Source of the DNA: Henricia sp. BOLD:AAB3569
Taxonomy: Eukaryota; Echinodermata; Asteroidea; Spinulosida; Echinasteridae
Assembly (NCBI GenBank): GCA_037783545.1
Contig: JBBELK010000691.1
Location: forward strand, 930,922-994,921
Reading direction: 5' to 3'
DNA length: 64,000 bases
In this document: positions 44,301 to 56,500 of the stretch, piece after piece
Layout of the letters: each line of letters begins with the position of its first letter
Numbering within the stretch: the stretch's first letter is position 1
Translations under genes and position numbers: made by a program
Notes under the pieces: generated by a model
What the model was told of the DNA's origin: nothing
The model's database searches: none
Seen by the model: only the letters and a program-made list of their open reading frames with translations

Positions 44301-47300
44301 TGTACAAGCAGAGAACAGGTTGAACGATCAGAAAATGTTGCAGCTGGTGGTTTGAATTCTGTAACCAGGACGATACCCTCAGTAAGTACATCAGTATTAT
44401 GTGTATGTAATTTGTCATACATGATGCAGAATATGAAGAGTTTCATCGCAAAACACTATTAATTGCTCTCCGGTGACGTCACCCCTTCCATCAAGGGCCA
44501 CATACGACTTTACATGCACTGTAAAATGTTGTGAAAAAAATTAGTTTTTGGCGGGAGGGAGGAGGGTCTTGATAAACACGCTTTGTAGAACTGTGAAAAT
44601 GTTGACGACTTTAGATGGCCCCTTATCTCAACATTTTCCTTTAATTACAAACCATGTTTTTGTTCTTTTCCATTGCAGGGAGCTGTCACATTGGATTCGA
44701 TAGAAGCTATGAATGGCATGATAACCTGCACGTTCACCAGACAAGCAACCGTTGCAGGAGCTGATGACAAATTCTACGACATCACAAGCGGCAATAAATA
44801 TTTTCTGTTGTTGGCAATTGGCGACAATGTCAATACTCCTGATGGCAAGTAGCAATAAGTTCCTTTTAGCAGAAAATGAAATGAAACAACCAACTTGGGA
44901 TGAGAGAAAAATCATTTGGGTTTTATCTTGATTAGAAACCATATTTTGCTAAGTTGTGCTCCCATACAGCACTGAGAGTAAAATTGGGTTCCTCCGGAAT
45001 AACCTTGTAGCAGAAAGGATAGAAATGAAATACATGTAAGTTATTCATCGTTGTTATTGAAGAACAAAGTGACTTATCTGGGCCCTATTTTAGAGCAGCA
45101 TAACATTTAATAGCGAAAAAAGTATGCTTATTATAGGATACAAGTCCTGCTATTTCACGGTCGCTGCGTACTTAGAAACGTGTATTGTTGTGTCACTAAC
45201 TTAAACAGCTAGAATCCCCCCTTGACGAAAATCCAGCATTTGGGCTTTTTTCGATAGTCCAAACATCCCTCTTGCCGACGTGGATTTTTTTTTTTTTTAA
45301 TTGTCGGTTTTAAGTGGATAAATTGCAAGCAAAAGTGCGCTTTTCGAAAATGTTCGCGATTTCTGAAACGCTCATTAGGTATTCATGATATGCGCGTGAC
45401 GCAATCCTGAGAAAGAGAAGTCGACACGATTGTTAGCTCCATACGTTTACACGCAAAAAACTTGGAAAACCGTCTCTGTTAGATGGTGATTTTTGAAGAA
45501 TTTTGTTGGTCCAAAAAGCCAGAAATATGCCCAGTAGCTGCGTGATTGTATGTTTTACCAGACACTATGAAAAACAAAGAGCAGAAAGATTTTCTTTTCT
45601 ATTACCAAGCGAGAGAAAAATGAGTCGCTCATTCTATACCTTGTACGGCCGATGTTCAAACACGTGGGGTCTACGCGTACGTACGCCCGCACCATGCTGT
45701 ATACAGACCCGCTGTGAATGCCGTTCGTTCCCGGCCGTGACAAAACATCATCGGCGTCGCAATGCACCAGTATTTACTTCAAAAGAGCTTCACTGAGAGC
45801 CACAATTTCATCGTTTTTTTCACAAAACAGGTAATAGTAGATTGTTGTCATATTACATGAAGTGTTTTTCACGTTTGTATTTTGAATTACAAGGACAAAA
45901 CAGGCATGATAAACATTCACTTCGTGTATTTTCCATTCAATACTGCACAGACCGTTTTGTATGTTTCTCAGGATGACGTCAAAACCCTGTTGATAAACAA
46001 GCCGAATGACCTTGAGCGTTTCAGAATTTGGGTGAAGAGGGTCGGAACTGCTTTACGTTTTAAGCAAAAGCCTGTCGATTTTTTGTGAAAAACAAGTTGT
46101 GACGGTGTTGTAGACACATACACCTCCATGATAAACAGAAAAACTAAAAAAATGTGGAAGGGGGGATTCTAGCTGTTTAAGCAATGTTTATTTCTGCAGT
46201 TGAGATTGTTAACAGTGAAATAGTAACAAAATGTCACGCAAGAGATGTCCTTGTTACTTCAAAAGTTTTTACTTTAAATTTGTTGCCGTTCTAGGGCTGA
46301 AGTCTTTCCCTTTAAATTCTCTTGGGAGACATTTAAGATTTTAAGGGATTAAAAGTAGGTTTGGCCAATTCTAAACATACGTTTAAAACCAGCTAGGGGT
46401 CCTGGGCACTGATAATGCCCGAGCCGCCACCATTCATACATACCTTTTCGTGTAAATCGGTAAAACACCCACAGTATCAACACCGCGTTCGTACAACTGC
46501 TAGCTGTGCGTCATGTTGTTTTTGTTCAATTACGCGTAACGTAGGCGTGTTGCGCGCGCACGCACACGACCGGATATAAGTGCACAATTTGCTTTCGGGC
46601 GAGTGCAGTTTCTGTGTGCATGTGCATAATCCGTATACACGCTGACTAGGGCACAAACACGAGCCAGCCGGCCGGGCATTATGACTGGTCATTATCGCTA
46701 GTTTAAGACTGCCCATGTGACGTGCTCTCAGCCAATAGGGATGCGTAAACTGCCTAAGGTATTTATTAATTATACTTAAAATGGCCTGTCACACCACTAG
46801 TAAAAATGATTCTTTCTTGGTTTTCAGGAACAATCCAAGGTAATCAGCATACAAACAGGTGGGCAGCACAAGAATCTGTGGACTTAAATGAGTTAAATGC
46901 AGCTACTGAACCACCAATGGGGACACAGATGCCAGCGCAAGGTGTAAGTTATATTTCGCTCTTTAAGGGGAAAAAAAACCCCAAGATTATAGAGAACTAA
47001 AACGTCACCCTTCGTGTGTCTACACTACACTACTCAGAAAAGTCAGGGATATTATGGGGTGTACGCAGATATTTAATTGAGGGTATGCATTCCGCTTGAA
47101 TGATTTTGTATATGATTAGACAATTGTATCTGCATGACAGACACACCTTGTCACAGGAATAGGTGAAAACGGGCATTTCAAGAAAAAAATCCAAAAACAC
47201 AACATACTATTACTAGTATTCCCTAACTTATTGTGAGTATAGTTTAAAACCAGCAATCTGTTTTCCTGTGCTTTAGCAATGAACATTCTCTATTGTGAAA

Positions 47301-48518
47301 CATTTGAATTTTGTTCTTCATCCGCTACACATTTTTCTAGTTGGATGGATGTGGTCAAACTGTTGGCTGTTTCACGTCTGACGCAGAATGCGGAGGTGAT
47401 TGCAAGGCATCTGTCATGTATGAGATGCAGGATGATGGGCGGGTCAAGTTTACTCTAAGTGGTCAAAGGTCAGCAGGAATTTCCTGGGTCGCCGTGGGAC
47501 TGCGTCCATCTAGTACAACCTCGGGAATGGTAGGAATTTCTCTTTTATACACCGAGTGGTAAAAGAAATGCAAATTCACAGTTTAAGCAAAATTTGAAAA
47601 TTTCTTTTGTAATTAAGCTGACATCGAAATTTTCTTGTAACAGCTTCATTGTGCATTACCGCATTAAATGTCAGTGTGCTGAAAATTTCCACTCTTAAGC
47701 GGGCCTCCCACTGTGCGATTTTCGCCACGAATTTCCTACGAATTGGTACGATTACCAAAGACCGTCTATAGACTCTTCACACAATCGTACCCAATCATAG
47801 GAAATTCGTTGCGAAAATCGCACAGTGGGAGGCCCGCTTTAGACTGACTGCTTTTTTATATTAAAAAGTAGACAAATTTCTTTTGCTGCTGTGAATGGAT
47901 TGAATGTTAGAATTGGAGTGCTACAGTAGAGTGGTGAAGATCCACAATCAACACAATAGACACTTTGCATGGACGGCCATCTTAAGGAAAAGTGCATCAT
48001 GTAAGAGTAGGCACTATGAGGATCTATCGTGACAGCATTCAACTATCAAAACCTTCACCTAACATGGCTGCCAGTGAAAAGTGTCTATTTATTGTGGATG
48101 CTTGTGCCGGTTATCGCTCGAGCCACGTGACAGTGCAATGGGCACTTTAGAGGAATCCTCCCAAAGGATTATTTTCAAACTCATGCTTCTGGTCCACAAA
48201 GCTCTCAACAACAAGGCTCCCTACTACATTAAGGAACTACTACATGAATATTCTCCAGCAAGAACTCTTAGATCAAGTAACCAGCAACTTCTCAAGGAAC
48301 CAAATTCTAAGCGAACATGGGGCGCCAGATCTTTTTCTGTTGCAGCTCCTCGACTTTGGAATTCATTGCCACTTGACCTCAGATCATGCCACTGTACAAC
48401 TAGGTTCAAATCACTTCTAAAAACTTACTTAATGTCGCAAATTTTCGAGAATTAATTACTTGTTGTTGTTAACAGCGCCTTGAGCACCCTGCAGGGTGGA
48501 TATGTGCGCTTTACAAAT

Positions 48519-48550
<32 letters not shown>

Positions 48551-51500
48551 CCTTGGTATGAATACCAGAAAGAAATAATAATAATTGTAAGAACTCTGGA
48601 TGCAGCAATAGGGTGACATTTCAGGAAGTCTCCCCCCGGGGACCACCAAAATTTCGGCAAGAATCACTCCAAAAGACCTTATTTTTTTACCCAAAGCTTC
48701 CAAAAATGCTTTCAGACCTAAGCGAGACGGTTCTAGACCTAATTAAAATGGTTCTCGATTAAAAAAAAAAGGTTTTTGACCTAAATAAATAATTTTAGTT
48801 TTAATAGTATTCAGCTTTTAAATGGGATACCAGTATATGTGTAAAGGGTTTTGGCATTGTTTAAAATTACAGAAATTAGCACACTTTTATCCTTTATTTT
48901 TTAGACTCCAGCAGATGTATATGCATGTACAAGCAGAGAACAGGTTGAACGATCAGAAAATGTTGCAGCTGGTGGTTTGAATTCTGTAACCAGGACGATA
49001 CCCTCAGTAAGTACATCAGTATTATGTGTATGTAATTTGTCATACATGATGCAGAATATGAAGAGTTTCATCGCAAAACACTATTGATTGCTCTCCGGTG
49101 TTGTCATTTTTCATGAGCCACGTGGCTTAAGTGATAACTGGCCAAAAAGGCAATAAAAGCGCATTGGTTGCACTTACCTCCGTTGCTTAACCTTGCTTTA
49201 TGTTGTTGCGCCATGGCTGTTGTATCGATCAAGCAAAAACCCTTTGTTTTTACAAGCTGCAGTGCGAGCTAAATAATTTGACATATCGCAACGCACGCAT
49301 GCAGCATCTTCGAATGAAAGTACGCTGATGAGTCACGGACGTATGTATGTTGTGAGTATATTCTATGCAGGCCCATGTACGTGCGTGACCACAAAATTGG
49401 GGGGTGGTGGGGGGGGGGGGGGGGGGTGTTGAGGGCCACATACGATTTTACATGCACTGTAAAATGTTGACAAAAAATGTTGATAAGTAGTTTTTCGCGC
49501 AGGGGAGAAGGGTCTTGAAAAATGTGCTCTGTAGAACTGTGAAAATGTTGACGACTTTAGATGGCCCTTTATCTCAACATTTTTCTTTTATTACAAACCA
49601 TTTTTCTTTGGGTTCTTTTTCATTGCAGGGAGCTGTCACATTGGATTCGATAGAAGCTATGAATGGCATGATAACCTGCACGTTCACTAGACAAGCAACC
49701 GTTGCAGGAGCTGATGACAAATTCTACGACATCACAAGCGGCAATAAATATTTCCTGTTGTTGGCAATTGGCGACAATGTCAATACTCCTGATGGCAAGT
49801 AGCAATAAGTTCCTTTTAGCAGAAAATGAAATGAAACAACCAACTTGGGATGAGAGAAAAATCATTTGGGTCTTATCCTGATTAGAAATCATACCAAAAA
49901 TTGTGTTCCTTATTTTGCTCAGTTGTGCTCCCATACAGCACTAAGAGTAAAATTGGGTTCCTCCGGAAAAACGTTGTAGCAGAAAGGATAAGTTCAAATA
50001 GAAATGAAATAGATGTAGGTTATTCATCGTTGTTATTGAAGAACAAAGTGACTCATCTGGGCCCAATTTTAGAGCAGCATAACATTTAATAGCGAAAAAA
50101 GTCTGCTTATTATAGGCTACGAGTCCCGCTATTTCACGGTCGCTGCGTACTTAGAAACGGGTATTGTTGTGTCACTAACTTAAGCAATGTTTATTTGTGC
50201 AGTTGAGATTGTTAACAGTGAAATAGTAACAAAATGTCACGCAAGAGATGTCCTTGTTACTTCAAAGGTTTTTACTTTAAATTTGTTGCCGTTCTAGGGC
50301 TGAAGTCTTTCTCTTTAAATTCTCTTGGGAGACATTTAAGATTTTAAGGGATTAAAAGTAGGTTTGGCCAATTTTAAACATACGTTTAAAACCAGCTAGG
50401 GGTCCTGGGCACTGATAATGCCCGAGCCGCCACCGTTCATACATTCCTTTTCGTGTAAATTGGTAAAACTCGCCAAAATTAGCTCTATTTGCCATGTTTT
50501 ACATTCACTTTCTTACACCCACAGTATCAACACCGCGTTCGTACAACTGCTAGCTGTGCATCATGTTGTTTTTGTTCGATCGCGCATGTTACGCGTAATG
50601 TAGGCGTGTTGTGCGCGCACGCACACGACCGGATATAAGTGCACAGTTTGCTTTCAGGCGAGTGCAGTTTCTGTGTGCATGTGCATAATCCGTATACACG
50701 CTGACTAGGGCACAAACACGAGCCAGCCGGCTGGGCATTATCACTGGTCATTATCGCTAGTTTAAGACTGCCCACGTGACGTGCTCTTAGCCAATAGGGA
50801 TGCGTAAACTGCCTAAGGTATTTATGAATTATACTTTAAATGGCCCGTCACACCCCTAGTAAAAATGATTCTTTCTTGGTTTTCAGGAACCATCCAGGGT
50901 AACAAGCATACAAACAGGTGGGCAGCAGAAGAATCTGTGGACTTGAATGAGTTTAATGCAACTACTGGGGGATCCCAAAACATTGCATTGGCCAAGGCTC
51001 ATGGTAAGATTGCATTATTAAAGGCCCATTGTATCATTTGCAATGACCCAACTTTGTTTTTCATGAGTTGACAAAAAAAACCGTACTCAAAGTATTAATA
51101 GCAATGGTAACAAAACACCACATGAATTTATTTCCGTCCAAAATGGTATTTCATGCTGTAAAATGGCAACCGAAGGTGGTTTTCTAACCTGTGCAAGGGA
51201 CTTTTTTACCCTTCACTTGTACACAAAATTCATATATAGATTTTCAAGGTTTTCTGAAGCATTGATGCATCTAAGTAGCTAACATTTCTTCAGGCTAGTT
51301 TACCAACATTCTTCCTTAGATATGTTACACTCTTATTCCTAGAATCTGTAAAAAGTTTTATCTTGCAAATGATACATAGGGCCTTTAAGGGTAAATATTC
51401 AAGATACTGTGTTTTCTGCTTTTCATTTTTGTTGTCTGAGTTTTTAAAGAAATTTTCTGATATGAGCTCAAAGGAACTCCTTGACAAAAATAACATCCTC

Positions 51501-53408
51501 TAAACAAAAAAGGAGAAGCTACTGCTTCTTGTGTATGATCCTTAACAGATTCGAGTTTGGTTTTAAAAAATACTACCAATATGCAGCAAACACCACAAAA
51601 TGTGAGTCTGTGCTGAACCTGTCATTCCATACTTGGATTTAGTACAGGTTGAAGAAATTATGGAAACAAAGCCACGTTTTGTGACCTCAACGCGACTCCG
51701 TGGGACATGTAAGATGTGTTCGTTGGCAAGCTTTGTCCGTCGCACAGGCACATACAAACTGAAAGGGTTGGTCAAGCTGAAATGATTGTGAAAGTGTTTA
51801 TACAGAAATAAAGAGTCATTGACGGTACGCCTAACAGACAGTGGAGAAAGTTTATACAAATCAACCAAAGATGCAAGGCTTAATCAAAGATGAAAACACA
51901 AAGATATAGGCAATCCCCAATACCATATATGACCAGACTCATTAACTCCACAGTGGTGCAATAGTTTGTTTGATATTTTGCACATATAACTATTTTTATT
52001 GTATGCTTATGTTAATTAATGGAAGCCAAATTGTATAAGTCTTTGACTTTCTATTTGGTTGTGTGACCAGAAATTGATTGATTGATTGATAAAGTTCTAG
52101 ATAATCAGGAATGTCTGAATTTTTATATCGTTTGCATCATTCATTTGGTAGTTTTTGCTCAACAGTCACCTAAGATGTTCTCTGATGCTCTTAAAGGTAG
52201 TATACTTGTTGGATAAAGTGTAAAAAACGGCGTGATTTCCACTGGTAATTGAAAGCATAGGTCGAGAAATTTCAGCCACAAAGATGCAGCAATAGTTCAG
52301 AAAACATGAAAAATCCAAGTACGGTTTCTGTGCATGAATGAATAGCTCCAAAGATTGCCTACAGGCGATCTTTGGAGATTCAAATAGTTTTGTCATTTTT
52401 CTCATGAATGGGGGGAAATTCAGAGGAAATAGTTTCACAGGATGATTACTACCATTACCATCTTGATAACAAGTAAGCTTAAAGATAATACATGTAATTA
52501 AGAAAAAAAGGGCAATCACCAAACAAGTAGACTACCTTTAACAAGGGACATATTCCTCTACCAACCCTTGATTTATCAGCTCAAAATTTCTACCTTTTTT
52601 TACTTCCCAGCTTCTCTGATGTTGATCGCCTGGTTGGGTTTTGCAAGCATTGGTATCACGATGGCTCGTTACTTCAAACCCATGTGGCCTTCCTCAAAAC
52701 TCCTGGGCCAAAAAGTATGGTTTATGGTGAGTAAACACGAATCTTAGGTGTTAAAAGCAAATTGCTGATGATTCCTTAACCCTAACACTCCTAAATCCTC
52801 CAAAATCAGTATGATTTTACATACACCCTTGAGAGTTAGGGTTAAGCTTGATAAAAGACACAGAGGTCTGTTCTATTTGTGACGTTTACCGAGAACAAAA
52901 TTAAAATGTAGACTTTGTTGGTTGGTTGTTTCATTTCATTTTCTGCTAAAAGGAACTTATTGCTACTTGTCACCAATTGCCAAAAGCCATAAAGTAAAGC
53001 GGGCCTCCCACTGTGCGATTTTTGCCACGAATTAGCTACGATTGGCTACGATTGGGTACGATTGTGTGTAGAGTCTATAGGCTGTCTCCGATAATCGTAC
53101 CAATTCGTAGGAAATTCGTGGCAAAAATCGCACAGTGGGAGGCCCGCTTAAAATCACAATTAACACAAGTTTCTAAACACAAACATGAGAAAAACACACA
53201 TTTTTCTTACGAGAAAACACAAGGTTTTTATTATGGTGTCTCGGGAAGGCACTGAGTGTACAATGCTAGTCAAGTTACGCCGGGTAAGGGTAAAACAAAC
53301 TGTGGATTGTATATTACATATTGTATCTAATGAAGTAGTTGCTGCTACGAAAGCTCACGCAAAACTTTTAAGTAGTGTATAATTTTGAGATATTTATTTA
53401 TTTATTTT

Positions 53409-53445
<37 letters not shown>

Positions 53446-53507
53446 ATTAATTAATTAATTAATTAATTTATTTATTTATTTATTTTTTTATTTATTTATT
53501 TATTTTT

Positions 53508-53550
<43 letters not shown>

Positions 53551-56500
53551 TATACCACATCCAACAGCGGAGGGACCGCCAATTACAGGAATGGGAGCAA
53601 GTGTGGTTGAGTGCCTTGCTAAAGGGCACAGGTGCCACAACCCGTCACGGCCAGGAATTGAACCTACATTCTAGTACTAGCACAGGAACTTAAGTTCGAC
53701 GCACTAGACCGCTCGGCCATAACACCCCACAATTAATTGTTATAAGTAAGATTTGAGGCTATGCATGGTGGAAATCAACATGTATGGGTTTGCGGTAGCA
53801 CCGTGTGAATCTCTTTTGTATATGTGTGGTTCTGAAAAGAACCGGTGAGTGTTATAGTTCTAGTGATTACTGATACATGTAGTATTTTCATCAACATCTC
53901 TGCTGCATTGCATTATTTTCAATTTTTGTTATTTCAGATCCATCGGATATGCATGATGTCCTGTGTTTCGTGCTTCATTGCTGCCTTCATCCTGATATTT
54001 GTCTACGTGGGTGGTTTTGTTAATACTGCAGTAAGTGGACAAAAAACTAAATTTGAACACAAAGATGGCAGTGCCCAATCACTGTATGAATTGAAATAAA
54101 AACATTGCTGGTGAGAATATTGTATTTGCAATTCGGTCAAGATAAGGAAAATCAGAAACAAATTAATGTCCAACATGTGATCTAAAGTTTGTTTAAAACT
54201 CCTTTTTGTTTTCTTCCTCAGGTTAAAACAACATTGGCCCATGCCATCTGTGGGATCATCGTGACAACTTTGGGAATCATTAACCCCATCATGGCCATCT
54301 TCAGACCTCACCCAGGAACCCCTAAGTATGAAATGTCTTAAACCCTGTCAAGAAACGAGCTGCCGAGAAAGGAAAAAAAAAAACCTGCCGAGAAAAAAAG
54401 ATAGAAAGAAAGAAAAAAATGAAAACACTATGCCAACCAGACCGCCCTGCAGTGCCAAAGGCTTTGTTTAACCTATTTATTACCAGACCATGATTTGTTT
54501 GTCTAAAGCCGTGTCCGTATTGGACTAATTTTGGTAAAACTTACGGAGAGCTCCGTAAATTCTACCAAATTTAGTCCAATGCGGACGGCCGGAAAACACC
54601 CGAAATTGTAATGTGTCGACTGTCGATTGTAATTGTTCCGCTACGTCGTTGTAATTCTTACGGGGCGAGCTGGGTCGCGGAAGAATTACATTGTAGATTT
54701 TATAGCACTGGAAAGTCCCGTGCGGACAGGCATTGTAATGTAAAACGATCTTTACGGTCATGTGTGAGTGAATACGCACGCTTTCTTCACACAGACATGA
54801 CAGCAGAACATCCGGTGTCACGTTACGCGATCGTTTGTAGGACGCCCTCATTAGTTTTAGGGGCGACAGCATTGTAAAAGATTACGCGGCGGAAAGCCTG
54901 AAATAAATCCACGTACGGACGCATGGAAGAATTACCACGATGGAATGTTTACAGCGGCCCGCGGAAACCTTTTACAAAATTTAGTCCAATGCGGACGCGG
55001 CTTAACTAATAGCGAGAATATCTCGGCACAACACTCATGGAAGACTAATTATATCTGTTCTGTATCTCTCTGTATAAATATGACAGACAACATCTGTAGT
55101 GTAGTATGTATTTTGTGTAAAAATCAACTCTACCTTTACTTAATTTGGACATAATTTAATGTTCTAAATATGTTATTTTGTTTTTTCCTTGACGACTACA
55201 GCCGACCTATTTTCAACTGGGCCCACTGGGGTGTTGGTACCACAGCGCATCTGCTTGCAAGTAAGTAAGATTTGTACACAACATATAATAGCAGTACAGC
55301 TTAACACATTGACTGCCGACCATAGTTTCACAGGGCATTCTCACGGGGCGTTTCAGTAGTCTGTGGGACTAATTCAGGGCACACGATCAAATTGTCTATA
55401 CGTGACTATGGTCTATTGATTGCTTTCCGTGACGTAGAACATCCTGGAATGTTTGGTGGTCAACGATCACGCGTGTACACGCGCTTGCCAATAGACGCAC
55501 ATGAGCACGCGTAACAAATACTCACCAGCAGATTTTCATTCGAAGATGCCGCACTCGCGCGCTGCGATACGTTTAAATTATTGAGCATGCACTCAGCTTG
55601 TAAAAAAGTGCTTCTACTTGATCGCGATTTTTAGCCTGAAAAAATACAAGAGCCGTGGCGCAACAACATAAAGCAAGGTTAAGCAACAGAGGTAAGTGCA
55701 ACCAATGCGCTTTTCTTGCTCTTTTTGCCGGTTATCACTCGAGCCACGTGCGTCATGAAAAATGACAACCAAAATGGTGGATGGAAGGGGTAACGTCACC
55801 GGAAAGCAATCAATTGATGGTACCTTTAGAAACTGCCCAAAGTTGTCAAACATTTTCACATTTATTTGTCACTACCATGAAATGTCAACAATTTACAGTG
55901 CATGTAAAGTCCTACACTGCCCTTGACTCCCTCCCCTTATCCTACATTTTGTAGAATCATTAACAATTTTACAACTTTTGACACTTTTCCTTTTTACTTT
56001 TTTTCCTGTAACAGTGGCAACCATTTTGCTCGGATTGAACTACAACGCACCCCTTCTGGGGCTACCCAAATCGTTGTTCTTCATCATGATTGGTTTCGTA
56101 GCTTTCCATGCGGTAGCTTGGATCATATTCCAGGTTCAGCTTTGCATGACTGAGAATAAAGGTAGGGATTATTCACTGCCCCAGGAACCACAAGCCTGTA
56201 AGAACAGTTTGCAGATGATTCTTCTATCCTGCTCACAACAAAAATAAGACTTGAATGAAATTTTTCTAAAATTTTCATTTGTTGGCCTTGACATTTTTTC
56301 TCTCATCCCAAGATTTGTTGTTTAACCTTTTAAACCCTAAATGTCATTTGTGACTTCCCCGTGAACAAGGAATAACCCGATGAGCTATTGTGACTTTTGA
56401 GCGACGTCTTCATAACCGGTTGACAAACCGGTGTCATTGAGCATAAATCATTTAGGGTTCAAAGGGTTAATTTCAGTAGTAATTAGGCATCATACAAAAT

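Larger units (their letters stand above)
42520..46931 (+). repeat. Intragenic tandem duplication, unit A
   Basis: Matches unit B (46932 to about 50968) through introns and exons. It contains DOMON2, and its edges fall inside linker exons. Unit A carries the 972-bp transposon at 45205-46176, absent from B; it lacks the LINE at 48160-48548. Confidence 0.92.
43100..46943 (+). other. DOMON2 module
   Basis: Exons of 189, 102, 166 and 116 bases. Encodes GCGQTVGCF, DCKASVMYAMQDDGR, AWVAVGLRPS, SGM|TPADVYACTS, FYDITSGNKYFLLL and GNQHTNRW. Differs from DOMON3 by about five residues, all in the first exon. Its linker exon is a hybrid (see findings). Confidence 0.9.
46932..50968 (+). repeat. Intragenic tandem duplication, unit B
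   Basis: Contains DOMON3. Near-identical to unit A across coding and intron DNA, with several indels (LINE insertion, different MITE deletions, a poly-G tract at 49398). It diverges from A after GCAACTACTG in the linker exon. Confidence 0.92.
47341..51003 (+). other. DOMON3 module
   Basis: Exons of 189, 102, 166 and 117 bases. The last exon ends ATTGCATTGGCCAAGGCTCA...TG in phase 1 and joins the first membrane exon (AHASLMLIAW), as in the minus gene. Its introns are near-identical to those of DOMON2 apart from insertions and deletions. Confidence 0.9.

Noticed and set aside
45503-45796. Host THAP-domain gene
   Set aside because: Only the first part of a THAP motif is legible and it sits between transposon ends with TTAA flanks.
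53938-54030. Loss of a heme ligand (IHVEGF in the minus gene, VYVGGF here)
   Set aside because: That His is not one of the four b561 ligands, which are retained in both proteins.
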